Of a stretch of 64,000 bases of DNA, positions 32,646 through 44,150 are shown one piece after another. Position numbers and translations under genes: made by a program. Position 1 is the stretch's first letter; every line of letters starts with the position of its first letter. Origin of the DNA: Dactylorhiza incarnata (Eukaryota > Streptophyta > Magnoliopsida > Asparagales > Orchidaceae). Location: the NCBI GenBank assembly GCA_033032865.1, contig JAWHQI010000170.1, forward strand, positions 1,919,001 through 1,983,000, written 5' to 3'. The notes beneath the pieces were generated by a model, which worked only from the letters and a program-made list of their open reading frames with translations, had not been told where the DNA came from and searched no databases.

Positions 32646-33531
32646 TGTTGAAACCAGTTTCCCGGTTTCAGCGTTCGAAAGGGGGTTGCGACTAACTCTT
32701 ACTTGACCTAAGCCTTGACTCTTGACCGGTCACTAAGAACTAAGAGACTCGGACTTGATAACAACGGGAGTCTAGGAACAGACCCCTTAAGCTTCAGCGT
32801 GGAGGTCCCACCACACACCCGGAAGCCCACTCGGAACTTCCCCTCCCAAGCCAATGCTGAGCCTGGGCACCTTGGAAGGCACTAAGAACCACCTCACTGT
32901 CAGCTGAAGGATGACAAGGGAGGGGGTGCTTGCTCACAAGACACACGCAAGGGGGGGGGGGGTAGTGACCAACCCTTCCCAAGGTGCCCATGGGGGTCTA
33001 TTTATAGACTTTCCAAAAAATGGACTGCGAATAGCCAAAATTGGACTGCGAATAGCCAAAATTCTGCTATCCGCAGTCCGACCATGACCATGAACAATCA
33101 ACGCATCAGGGGGGACGAGTCGGACTCGAGATGCTCACTTACCCCCTCACGGGAGGCCATACCGGCCTCCCCCAAGGTGTCGGGCGAGTGGGAGACTCCC
33201 TCCCACTCGCCCAAAGGGGTTGGCGAGTGGGAGGGCCCCTCCCACTCGCCCCCTAGGTGGTCGGCGAGTGGGAGTGCCTCTCCCACTCGCCCCCTAGGTG
33301 GCCGGCGAGTGGGAGTGCCTCTCCCACTCGCCCGGCGAGTGGGAGGCTTCTCCCACTTGCCCGAAAGGAGTCGGGGGAGTGGATGCTCCCCCTGCCTCCC
33401 TTTCGGCCTCTCTTTGCCTTGATTGTTCTCGACCGCTTATGCGCGGTCATTTTGCCTGTCTTGACCATCTTCACTGTCTTGATCTCATCCGGATCGGGTC
33501 ACACCAACTCGAGAAATATGAGGGTTGTACA
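32646..33531 (-). repeat. Element B 5' LTR, complete
   Basis: The 886-bp LTR starts on the minus strand TGTACAACCCTCAT and ends GGTTTCAACA. It contains a G-run (about 32950-32961) and a palindromic repeat block at 33180-33365. The duplication tacta follows at 33532-33536. Confidence 0.85.
33180..33365. repeat. Palindromic repeat block in LTR B
   Basis: Repeats of ggcgagtgggag followed by ctcccactcgcc, separated by short loops and ccctaggtgg words. At least four hairpin units lie in tandem. Element A's LTR has a different sequence with the same kind of palindromic array in the same region. Confidence 0.85.
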
Positions 33532-33536
33532 TACTA

Positions 33537-34148
33537 TATACAATATTTATATAGTTAGTTAATATAAATATACTGTTATAAAAGTTCATATTATTAATAT
33601 TTAGTATTTATTATTATAATTAAATGTTTCAATAAATTTTGAAATGATTTTTTAGTCTATAAATAATCTTCTAACACATAAGATTGATACAAAAAAAAAT
33701 CTCATCTCTCTTTTAAGCTCTCATATGTTCGGTTCTTGCTATTCGATCTATATTTATTTTATCTATTGAAAGTTCTCATGCTCTATATTATTTTTGGTGA
33801 TCATGCACTTCAGAGTTTTAGAATTTTGTCGGCTAATTTACATTGGAGAAGTGAGAATCAGTTGAAAGTTCTACTGCATAATTGTGCAAACTTATTTAGG
33901 GCAATAATTGCACGACTTACGCACACTCGAATTTTTTTACTTTAATGTTTTGCATCATTTTAAATACTCATTTTATATTCAAAAAATTCTATAAAAATAA
34001 TACAATTTTGTTATTTATTTTTAAAATAAAAAATAAAATTTTTTATAACACTGAAAATACTCTAACACCAACTTTCTTCTCCCTCTAACCCATATTATCT
34101 CGTAAATAAACCGTCTGTCAATTTTTTTACGTTATGTTCAACCAATTA
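33537..34148. other. AT-rich spacer
   Basis: Long A/T runs with no gene. The part at about 33895-34080 resembles 36290-36430 (shared words such as ttactttaat and actcattttatatt), suggesting an old dispersed repeat. Confidence 0.45.
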
Positions 34149-34280
34149 AGGTTCCGTTTGGGGGGACTTATTTTCACCGGTCAAGCGGTCACGACCGCAT
34201 GAACCGGATCTTAATTAAGGTTCGGTTCATGCGGTCGTGACCGCTTGACCGGAGAAAATAAGTCCCCCCAAACGAAGCCT
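34149..34280. mobile_element. Short near-perfect foldback MITE (Tourist-like)
   Basis: 132 bp in which the left half (ggttccgtttggggggactt to tgaaccgg) is almost the exact reverse complement of the right half, around a centre at ttaattaa. Flanking bases give taa on both sides, the 3-bp target of PIF/Harbinger. The GGCTTCGTTTGG-type ends also fit that group. Confidence 0.8.
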
Positions 34281-34352
34281 AAGTTGGATAAGAATACAGA
34301 CAATGTTAATTATATATTTATTATCACTATAATTTCAATGATCCTTCCAATA

Positions 34353-34573
34353 GGCTTCGTTTGGTGCGGTGGCGGCGGTCATGAACGTAGTGGTCATGAA
34401 CAGTCGTTCGTGAACGCCCGATCTCACCCGAAAAAAATTCATGCATTTTATGCTCATACTTAGTTTATTTTCTTGGTAGCGGTCATGAACTTTGTCTTAT
34501 CAAACATACATTCTGTGATAATGACGTTTTTGACCAAACTCACCGGAGCAAATAAGTCGTGCCAAACGATGCC
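34353..34573. mobile_element. MITE with ggcttcgtttggtgc ends
   Basis: About 221 bp starting ggcttcgtttggtgcgg and ending gtgccaaacgatgcc, which pair as an inverted repeat. Internal words tcatgaacgtagtggtcatg and gtgataatgacgtttttgac recur in the copy at 36678. Non-coding. Confidence 0.75.
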
Positions 34574-34960
34574 TAATATCTTCAATCTTTTAGAATAATT
34601 TTTCTTCAAGAGTACAAATACCTTGGGTTATATCTAGAAACTCTTACCAATATTGTACTGCGGCGGATCAAGGAAATTAGAGATGAGTGTGCATAATTTT
34701 TTTTAAAATACAATAGCATATGAGAATTTCCAAATTAATATTGAGGGTGCACATATCTGAGTTTGGTCTGCAAATAGTCAAATTTGATGTACGAATAGTC
34801 AAACTTGATTTGCGAATAGCAAAATATTGGTCTGCTTATAACAAAAAAAATGAGGGTGTCAGTGTCTATTTGACCTCCTTCTAGATCCGCCCCTGAATGC
34901 ACTACATCAAACTAAATTTTTTTTGTACTTCTCTGTATTGCATGATTGACAATATTTAAA
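34574..34960. other. AT-rich spacer
   Basis: No gene. Short imperfect repeats of tgcgaatagtcaaa-type words occur at 34765-34825. Confidence 0.4.
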
Positions 34961-37900
34961 TAAGCTTCCTTTGAATTATGCATAAATTGACTGACCACAC
35001 CAACAAAAGTCTACATATGGCAGTTTATGTGGTGGATAAATGACTTGCTCCATTAGTCATTGACGCATTGATTTATCTATAGGAATATTATCCTCCGCAA
35101 CATCTCCTCGCACATGACTCGAATCTATTGGCGTGTTGGTGACGTAACCCTAGATATAAATCTTAATCTCGACGCACTTATTAGTCGACTCTTAATGACG
35201 CAACAACATCCGAAAATTTTATAATAAAATAGTGCATCAAATTTCGTGAGGAAAAATTCTCAAGTATTTATAAGGACACACCCAATAACGCCTCACGAAT
35301 TCTACACAGTAGATTTAACCTAGTAGTGATTAAGTGTATAGGCAAGCTCAGCATAATCAATCTAATTTTTTTTGCATGATAAAACATCTAATAAATATGT
35401 GTGGATGGAGAATGATTTAAGATAGTTTACCCCGGATTTGAGGGTGCATGGGAGAATGCCAATCCATATTCGAGACAGTTGCGAAAAGCTGAACTAGGGC
35501 AGGGTAGGGGAGAGAAAGGCACAGGCAAGGGAAAATTGCGGTGCGGGTTTACAAGGAAGGGTTGGGATGCTGTTGTGATGCAGTAGGCGGTGGTTGGGAG
35601 GGGCCAAATTTATCATACACTGAGCGTACCATCTTTCTCGTGCGGAGATCATGTTTCAGTCGGAACTATAAAAATTTGACTGAAAGTTACGTCTGAAATT
35701 GAAAAGTAATTAATCCAACTGGATTCGAAGAAATTCCGACTGAAAGCACACTATTATGCATGATCGGGCAACTTTTCGACCACAGTCTTGTAGCTCAAGC
35801 CTCTCCGGTCTAAAAGGAGCCGTTATTGGGGCTACTTATTCAAATTTTACTTAAATTGTAATTGGAAATTTTGGATTTTTAAATGTAAAAAATAATCACT
35901 CGCATACGTTTCCATTCACAATTTTATCGGCAAACAAATTAAAGTATTATAGAATTGTACGACAATGCTCGGAGATTCTCGTGCGATCATGATACTCACT
36001 AGATCATCTGTGTCATTTGTAGACAACATGAGACTGCGACAGTAATACTAATGCTACGAGATATTTTGATGTTCTTTATTACTAAAAACAATTTGCTGCA
36101 CCTTTTTTATATTTTTTGAGTTTACTTTATTGATGATCAAGTATTTGAAGATATTAACTTCAAAATAATAACTATAATAAATCTGTAATTTAATAATTTT
36201 AAAAATAGTTTAGAAAAATTACTGTACAATAAAATAATTTTATTAAGTATTTGTAGATCTAAGTCGTGTATGAGATTGATGCAATTTTTCTTAGGGCGTC
36301 ATCATGAACACATACTCAATTTCTTACTTTAATATTTCACATAAATTTTATTTTATAATATTTTAAGTACTTATTTTATATTTTGGAAAACAAATTATTA
36401 TTATTTATTTATAAAAGAATGAAAATTATTTTATTATATAGAAACTTTTCTAATAGAATCACATCATTACTAATTTTAAAATTGTTATCTTACAATTACA
36501 CTACAGTTATTATTTTGAAATTAATATCATCAATTGCTTGATCATCAATAAATAAACTCATAAAATATAAAAATGTGCAACAACTTCTTTTCAGTAGCAA
36601 AGAACATCAAAATAATAGCATGACAGATGCGATCTAGTGATTATTGTGATCGCACGGGTCCCGAGCAGCGTTACTTAGGATCCGTTTGATGCGGCGGTGG
36701 TAGTCATGAACGCGATGGTTATGAACCGTCGTTCGGGAATGTCCGACCTCACCTAAGAAATCTCATCCACTTTTATGTTCAAAACTAGTTTTCTTTTATG
36801 ACTGTCGTCGTGCCAAACATACTTTCTATGGATGTGACGTTTTTGTCCAAACTCACCGCAGCAAAAAAACCGAGCCAAACTGAGACATATATATGAGTAA
36901 CAATTTAATTTTCTATATGTTTTTTATTTTGTTTACCGATAAATTTAGACTAATGTTATAAGCATACCTAAAATGTCTATTCGCACCCTAAAAATTTCTC
37001 TAAAAATCTACATAATAATTGCTGTCAAAAAATTGTATTTATTCATGTGCTCTAAATAGACTGCAAATAATTTTTTGAAGTGCGAATATCAATGGTCAAA
37101 CTTTTACTGCTAATATCATTGTTCTAAAATTATCAATGGAAATGTAGGCGCGCATTTATATTATTCGTACATTTAAATAATCCCAAATTCGACAAGTACA
37201 ATTTAAGTAAAAATTGAATACTTAACCCTAACAACTGCTCCTTTTAGACCGGAGAGGCGAGAAACAGGGTCGGAAAGTTGAAAGAAATCGAGTCGGTGGA
37301 CTGAGATCGATCCCGCCGCAGAGTCGAACCTCGCCGGTCTTCTCCGGCACCGGCGATCTCACCTCTCCTCCCACCCACCCACCTACTTTATCCTATCGCC
37401 AATCAGAACCGTGAACCACGCCATCCCAAACCTTCCTCCCTTGCAAATCCCCAGCCCGATTTTCGCTCGTGCCTGAGCCTTTCCCTCCCTTACTCTGCCC
37501 TAGTTAAGCTAACCGCAACTGTCTCGAATACGGATTGACATTCCCCCCTGCGCACTCAAACCCGGGGTAAACTATCTTACATCATTCTCCATCTACTCAT
37601 ATTTATTAGTTGCTTTATTATGCAAAGAATTTAGATTGATTATGCTGATCTTGCCTATACACTTAGTTATTTATTTATTATAGTTACCTTTTACATAAAC
37701 TCCTTGGGTTAAATTTACTCTGTAGAATAAGTGTGCCCTAATAAATACTTGAGAATTGTTCCTCTTGAATTTTGACGCACTATCCTTTTTTTATATAAAA
37801 TTTTCGGATGTTTTACAGCAGTAAGAGTTGAGTTGATAATAAGTGCGCCAAAATTAGGATTTAGATCTAGGGTTACATCACCAACACACCAATAGATTTG

Positions 37901-38058
37901 AGTCATAAGCCTGGAGATGTTGACGAGGATGTTCCTATAGATAAAGTAATGCATCAATACTTAGTGGAACAGGTCATTTATCCACCACATAAGCTACCAT
38001 TTACAGATTGTGTTGTTGGTGTGGTCAATCACTTTATGCATATTTCAAAGGAAGCTTA
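34961..38058. repeat. Large inverted repeat, arms of ~1.3-1.6 kb
   Basis: The left arm (about 34961-36245) is matched in reverse complement by the right arm (about 36420-38058). Examples: taagcttcctttgaattatg (34961) against the complement of the sequence ending 38058; ttgtggtggataaatgac-type words; tttaccccggatttgagggt (35426) against 37550-37575; cctctccggtctaaaaggag (35799) against 37237-37256; and ttttgatgttctttattac (36066) against 36596-36620. Arms are diverged but collinear. The right arm holds a MITE (36678-36886), and the left arm has an extra segment at about 35605-35770. The loop is about 170 bp. No coding gene is evident. Confidence 0.8.
36678..36886. mobile_element. MITE related to 34353, inserted in the right arm
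   Basis: Starts ggatccgtttgatgcggcgg and ends gagccaaactgagac. It shares tcatgaacgcgatggttatg and gatgtgacgtttttgtccaa words with the MITE at 34353. It has no counterpart in the left arm, so it arrived after the inverted duplication. Confidence 0.7.
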
Positions 38059-38090
38059 GCAATATGGCGACAGGGCACGGGGGCGGCGAC

Positions 38091-38155
38091 ATTCGTCCGG
38101 GGCGGCGACATACGTCCGGGGCGGCGATATTCGTCCGGGGCGGCGACATTCGCCG
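38091..38155. repeat. ~19-bp GC-rich minisatellite
   Basis: About four copies of gtccggggcggcgacattc in an otherwise AT-rich context, immediately after the inverted repeat. Confidence 0.9.
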
Positions 38156-38589
38156 CCCCTTAAGCTGGAATCCACATGCTTTCATGGAGCTCCAACCTAA
38201 ATTATCCAATGTTACTATTTTTTGTATGATGATCACAAAAGAAGATGCTTCATTCTTATCTTATTCTACAATCCCTAATTTATCATACTTTCACTATTGG
38301 ATGGATTCTGGCTGTAAATAATAAAATATAAGAACTGAATAAAATGCTGGTAACTTAAATTGTTAATTCTAGGCATTTTTAAGTGTCAGTTTATCTATAT
38401 ATGTGTGTGGGTGCATATCAAAATGATGGTTGTGCTCAAATCAACAAAGATTTCTCGAAACCTATAATTGAGAACTAAAATAATGGTGACAGTTCCAAAT
38501 TGATCAACCCGAATCTGCTGCAGAAATTCCAAATCGACAAATAAAAAATGTATCTATCAATGTTTTAATAAGTTGACACCAAGCTCTTA

Positions 38590-38878
38590 CTACAATGGGC
38601 TTTGCCGCAGCAAACCGCAGCGGCTTTGGTGCGGCTTCCCGCAGCAAACCACAATGGTTTTCTGTGGTTTCCCGCAGCAAACCGCAACGGTTTTTTTTGT
38701 GGTTTCCTGCAGCAAACTGCAACGGCTTTTTCCCGCAGCAAACCGATGCGGCTTTGCAGCGGCTTCCCGCAACAAACCGCTACGGCTTCCCGCAGCAAAC
38801 TGTTGCGGCTTCCTGCAACAAACCACTGTGACTTTGCTGAGGCTTCCCGCAACAAACCATTGCGGCTTTGTTTAAGAT
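38590..38878. repeat. Minisatellite of cccgcagcaaaccg units
   Basis: About ten copies of a 20-38-bp unit built from cccgcagcaaaccgcaacgg and tttgtggtttcctgcagcaa. It is open in several frames but not gene-like. Confidence 0.88.
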
Positions 38879-38879
38879 G

Positions 38880-39990
38880 TTGATGGTGATCCCAACTCCT
38901 ATCCCTAACTACGGTAGAGTACGAAATAACGAATGAAATTTTAAATCAAAATTTTCGGCACAATGCGAATTTTATTTTTTTATTGGAGATGAAAGCTTGC
39001 TTTGATATGAAATTTTTAGATTATAAAATGAGGAAATCAAACATATGAGAACATGGATTCAAGGAATCAACAAACAACAAAGAAAAGCAAAAATAGGGTG
39101 GCATCAGAGAGAAAAGAATGGCGTACAAATAATTAGAAACAAAAAACTCGATGGAAAATCATCTGTACATCTAATGACATATTCATGAGCAAATCTACTT
39201 TTCAAATTCTACACGCTTAAAATGAATAATGGAGATAAATACCAAGAGTAAATCAGTAAGAAAATGTAAGCTTTTAGTAGTATAGCTACTATTCCTAAAT
39301 ATTTAGGAAATAAAATCCAAAAGTCTAAAGAAGTGAGTCTAATTAGTTTCCCTCGTTAATAAATAGAACAAATAATTATCATAAGCATTTGTTCCAAAAG
39401 AAAAAAAGTATAAAAACGTGGCTGAATGCAGGGATTGTGATGATACAAAATGATCTTCCATTTTCCTTAACTTTGTTCCTAATGGAGTTGGTTTGAAGGC
39501 GTTATCATCTATTATGAATAATGTGTCAAAAAACTCTGAAAACAGGTGCAAATCAATCCCCTTGGAAGGAAATTTTCAAAATGATTATAAAAGAGCATAA
39601 TTTCCATAGAATCCTCCATAAACCCCAAGAATCCAAAATCTAATTCCGAGGTTATAGAAGCCAGTCTTTACGTAGTTTGGGATACCAAAAAGGCCCCAGA
39701 AGAAAGAAACTCAGCAAAATTTTGAACCCTCGGGATCAAAAGAGAAGAAAGCCTTTATTCTGGCAAAGCTAAAATCATAGCGTCAAACAAAGTAGGTGAA
39801 GGATGAGAAGAAGAAATTTTGTGCCCGCTCCATTGAAATATGATCTGAAAAAAGAAATGCACACCACCACCACGAAATTTCTTAACTGTCTGTCATTATC
39901 ATTTAATGATTTTAATAAACACTAAGAAGGCATATCATGGACTATAATTTATTAGGAAGTACAGAAAGAAGGACTTGGCATGGGAGGGTG
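38880..39990. other. Unassigned sequence
   Basis: AT-rich sequence without a bounded repeat. A minus-strand stretch at about 39610-39760 translates as GIPNYVKTGFYNLGIRFWIL in one frame but has no start, splice pair or known domain that I recognise. Confidence 0.35.
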
Positions 39991-40011
39991 TCGGTGGCTG
40001 GGAAAAAAAAA

Positions 40012-40332
40012 TTAACGAAGAGGAGAATATGGAGGCTTTCTTACCGATTCTAACGCCACAGAATGCATTTGAAGCTGAGAGTTAGATTTTTGGACCATTG
40101 ACGTCGGCATCGTGGCCTGCATAGGGCTTGTAGATGATGCAGAAGCATGAGAAAGTTGTGCTATAAAACCTGAGGAATCCTTGAGCGTTTTGGTAGAGCA
40201 AGGCAAAAGAAATCAAAAGAAGATAAATAAAGAAGAGGAACAGGAAGAATAGGCGGAAGAAGAAAAAGAGGAGGAAGAAGAAGGGGGTACCTAGTCGGGT
40301 TTTAGCGAGAAGGCGAGAAAATCTTCCGCCAT
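40012..40332 (-). CDS. Candidate 5' exons of an unrecognised gene
   Basis: On the minus strand an ATG at 40332 begins MAEDFLAFSLKPD and reaches TAG next to a donor-like ag|gtaccc (about 40290). After a pyrimidine-rich stretch a second open segment reads GFIAQLSHASASSTSPMQAT and MVQKSNSQLQMHSVALES, then a good donor tcg|gtaaga (about 40043). The composition and splice signals look gene-like. The junctions are uncertain because the first frame meets a stop at the donor. I do not recognise the protein and see no further exons downstream. It could be a gene fragment captured or truncated by the copia relic next door. Confidence 0.3.
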
Positions 40333-40624
40333 TTTCTTGCGAGAACTAAACAGGCGAAGATGCGAAGTTGCTTAGATGCTGGCAAGAAAATTAGGGCGAT
40401 GATAGAGGTGTGCGGCTTTGGAGCGATCAGGGGAGCAGAGCGACGATGATAGATTTTTGAAGGAAAGCGGGAGTGAAGATGGGGGCACGGGAATAGGAGG
40501 TTAGGTTTAGGAAATCAACGGGATTTTGTGCGGATGAAATACAAAAAATAATAGATGGACGACCAAGATCATTTGAATGGCTTTTTAATTCCATTCAATT
40601 TCGAAGCCACGATATTTTTTTAGA

Positions 40625-40668
40625 ATAACACACACATACACACATATATATATATATATACATATCAA
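40625..40668. repeat. (CA)n/(TA)n microsatellite
   Basis: acacacacatacacacatat followed by a TA run. Confidence 0.95.
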
Positions 40669-40679
40669 TCATGCCAAAC

Positions 40680-42811
40680 TTGATACATGTATCCGAAAAG
40701 GACGAAGGGAGAGGTTTGGTGAATATGTCAGCCAGTTCTTTGTTTACAAACAAAGTGCCTATTGATGACCTCCCTGATGAAGTAACAGTCCACGTCTATA
40801 TTCTTTGTTCTTTCGTGAAATATAAGATCTGTAGATATATAGATGACTACCTTATTGTCATAGTACATAGACATAGGTATATTGTTAGTTTCCCCCAAGT
40901 TGTTCAGAAGTTCACAAGCAGTTTGTGTCATTCTGCAATACTCCGCTTTTTCTGCCTTTGCACTGGATCTATAAACCACAATCTATTTCTTGCTCCACCA
41001 TGTGACCGGGCTTCCTCTTAGGAAAGTGCAATAATCAAAAAGTATATTTTCTACTAGCCTTGCCATCAACGTAGCTACGTCAGAGTATGCAAATGACCGT
41101 TTTTCTTGAACCATACACCTTTTTCCAGGAGATCCTTCAATGTATTCTAAGATTTTTATAACAGCATTAAGGTGACATTCTCGGTAAGTGTGCATGAATT
41201 GACTAACCTACCTACTGCAAAGAGATCTCAGGTCTGGTTATAGTAAGATATATTTGTTTTCCAATTAGGTGTTTATACCGAGTCACATCTTGGAGTAACA
41301 ATGTTTTTTCATCCCATAGATTGCCATTCCCCATAGGTATAACCGAGTGAGTAGGTCTTGCTCCAAGTAAGCCTATTTCCTTAAGGAGATCCATGACCTA
41401 TTTCTTTTGTGATAGAGTAATTACTTTGTTGCGTCGCACAATCTTAATGTCAAGAAAATACCATGGAGCTCTCATATCCTTTGTGCTTACCAAATCGGCC
41501 ATGCTCCACATTCTAAGCCAAACTCGACAAATAATGATGGAAGTAACTGATGAAGAAGATTAGCTAGTGGATGATTAAGATGTTGATCCCATCGAAGATC
41601 GGAGACCTTAGCAACAGTGCCAGAGAAGGAATGTATGCCATCCAAGTAATATAATCGACCCATTTTAGACTCTCAGTCCCAATAACAATCTTTTCTTCAC
41701 GCGAAGATACACTGTGACAGAAACATTAGCTACAACAATTTAAACTCTTTGTAATAGTGCTAATAGAGAGAAGACTAGAAGGAAAAATTGGAACAAAAAA
41801 ACATTCTTCAGTGTGAGTTGAGAGGATGCGGTGGCAACCCCTGACCCACAGACAGGAGCAAGAGATCCATCTATAACAATAACTGGAGGAATCTGATCAT
41901 GTTTGTGTAGACGATTGAAAGTTGTCAATCACAGTAATATGACTAGTAGTGCCCGAGTAAATATGCCACTTACCATGAGAGGCAAGACATGTGTTACCTG
42001 TGATTGAGGGCATTGAGGAGACTGCGAACGTGTTCTTTGTTGCAGTAATAAGAGCATCAATATTAGCTTAAGAGAACCAATATCCAATGTCACATGCAGA
42101 GGTGGAGAGGTCTGGTACATGTTTATCTAAGTATGTAGCGCCGACATGATCTTGTAGGCGAGAGTGAGGATGTGTAATCATCAATCACCGAACGATCAAA
42201 TTTTCCACAATGAGAGCAAATGAGGCGATGCTCCCCACGACCTCCAGTACGCCCTCCCTGACTATGACCCTCTCATCTTCCCGCAGCATGAGCAAACTCT
42301 CCTGAGTAGGGGCAGTGATGGATGGAGATCGATTCTGAAGATGAGTAATACTAGAGACATGAGTGGCAAGTGTCATAATAATGGGTTCGCTCAAAATTTG
42401 TTGGCAGCATCAAGGGAGAGAGTTGGATGAACAAGCAAGTTTGAGTAAATAGTGCCGATCCACAAAGTATTTTCCCCTTTGGAGTACAGAGCCGCCAAGT
42501 GGTCCCAAGCAGCTTTAATGGTGTCATTATGTTGAATGATTGGTGAACACTCATCAAATAAGTTGTTGGCCAACCAATTGCGTACCAAGACATCACTAGC
42601 ATCCCACTCCGCATATGCATGAGACATAGGGTCAGGAGGAGCATCAATGAGTTGGTGGCCATTTTGTTGAGATAGCACAATGAAGGAGAACACTTCAATT
42701 AGTGTAGTTGAGACCGGTTAACTTGGGCACATTGCTAGGATTTTCGGAGGCATTGGAAAAAAGTGCAAGAGTTGGTATGATGGTAGCAAGAGTGGGCTTG
42801 GATGTTCCCAT
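40680..42811 (-). pseudogene. Decayed copia gag-pol (minus strand), designated H
   Basis: From the high end: gag starts at ATG 42811 (MGTSKPTLATIIPTLALF), with TGA where a Trp is expected after GLNYTN. Gag continues as YAEWDASDVLVRNWLANNLF (42690-42391). A zinc-knuckle-like CSHCGKFD lies near 42210, and a protease relic WHIYSGTTSHIT near 41965 has Tyr in place of the catalytic Asp. Then most of integrase and reverse transcriptase is missing, and RT/RNase H pieces follow: MGNGNLWDEKTLLLQDVTRY (41212-41394), RECHLNAVIKILEYIEGSPG (40983-41195) and FHERTKNIDVDCYFIREVI (40728-40979). Many stops and frame changes show long inactivity. Its leader and primer-binding site lie 8 kb away at 51115-51640, displaced by the nested elements. 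Confidence 0.75.
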
Positions 42812-43227
42812 TTGTTGACACTAACACTCGATTCACAAAGAATCAACACAACATAGAGAATTCACAAACACAACGACAGGGAGAAACAGTCTCAATGTTA
42901 GTACATCGCGAGAAAAAAAGTAAGGAGCATCTAATAGAGATCCATATGTCCCAAACACATCACACTTGCGAGACATGGTTGAAGGCTAACTGAATGTGAG
43001 ACCAGGGGTCTGTTTAGGACGGTGGTGGCGGTGGGAAAAGTTCTATTCTCACCGCCACCATAGTTTTATTAGCGTTTGTTTGCGCAATGGTGACAAAAGA
43101 GCTATTTAGAAAATAGAGTTTTGAAGACTTTTCAAAAAGCTGGGGGCTCCCTACTTTTCATAAAGAGCTTTTAAAAAAACCTATTTTCCAGAAAGGTCTG
43201 TTCGCTAAGACGATATTTTTTTTTTCA

Positions 43228-43996
43228 TGTCGCGCATTTTTTGTTCGGACGCACATTTTTGTCATGGACGCATTTTCGCCCGGACGCGCATTTACTGCTC
43301 GGGTGCTCATTTTTTCACCCGGGCGCACATTTTCTGCCCGGGTGTGCATTTTCTGCCCGGGAGCACATTTTTCCGCACGGGCGCTTATATTTCGCTCTAT
43401 GGCACATTTTTTGCCAGTGCATGCATTTCTTCACACAGGCGCACATTTTTTGTCCGAGCGCTCATTTTTTGCACGAGATCACATTTTCCACCCTGTCGCA
43501 CATTTTCCACCCGGACACGCATTTTTCAACCAGACATATTTTTGGCCCAGGAGCGCATTTTTCCGCCCTGACGCTCATTTTTCGCCCAAACACGCATTTT
43601 TGGCCCAGGATCGCATTTCTGCCATGGCGCTCATTTTTCTCCCGGGTGCTTATTTTCCGCCCGGCGCGCATTTTTCGCCACGACGCGCATTTTCCGCCCG
43701 GGCGTGCATTTTTCATCAGGGTGTGCATTTGTCCGCCTGGACGCGTTTTTGTCGCCCGGGTGTGTATTTGTCGCCCGGGCGGGCATTTTTTCGCCCGGGC
43801 GCGCATTTTTTTCGCTCGGGCGCTCATTTTCCATCCGGGCGCGCCTTTTCCTCCCGGCTGCGCATTTTTTCTCCCGGGCGCCCATTTTCCCTCCCTGATG
43901 CGCATTTTTTCCGGGGCGCGCATTTTCCGCTCGGGAGTGCATTTCCCCCCCGGACGCGCATTTCCCCCGACGTGGATTTTTCGCCACGAAACGCAT
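43228..43996. repeat. ~20-bp minisatellite inside the TIR element
   Basis: Roughly 36 copies of a unit like cgcgcattttcgcccgggcg, with variants in every position except the cattttt and cgcccggg words. It remains open in several frames on both strands for over 240 codons purely because of the repeat. Confidence 0.9.
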
Positions 43997-44150
43997 TATA
44001 AAAAAGTCAAAATCTATTATTAAAAAGTTGTTATTCCAAACAGAAAATGTAAAAAAACTTTTTAAAAAGTACTTAAATGAAGATTTTCCAAACAACCCAC
44101 AACTTTTTCTAAAGAACTTTTTGGACAGCTCTAATGCCACCATTGGTTTC

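Larger units (their letters stand above)
26219..33531 (-). mobile_element. Non-autonomous Ty3/gypsy element (Tat-like), designated B
   Basis: The right LTR is complete (32646-33531) and the left LTR keeps only 272 bp (26219-26490). Both outer edges carry the duplication tacta (26214-26218 and 33532-33536). Order on the minus strand: 5' LTR, primer-binding site, gag in several frames, protease (to about 30524), minisatellites, 80/87-bp tandem array, antisense extra gene, truncated 3' LTR. No reverse transcriptase or integrase is present. The design repeats that of element A but the sequences differ, so these are two families or subfamilies side by side. Confidence 0.85.

Noticed and set aside
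43227..44143. Several overlapping frames up to 260 residues on both strands
   Set aside because: They are translations of the 20-bp minisatellite and end with it.
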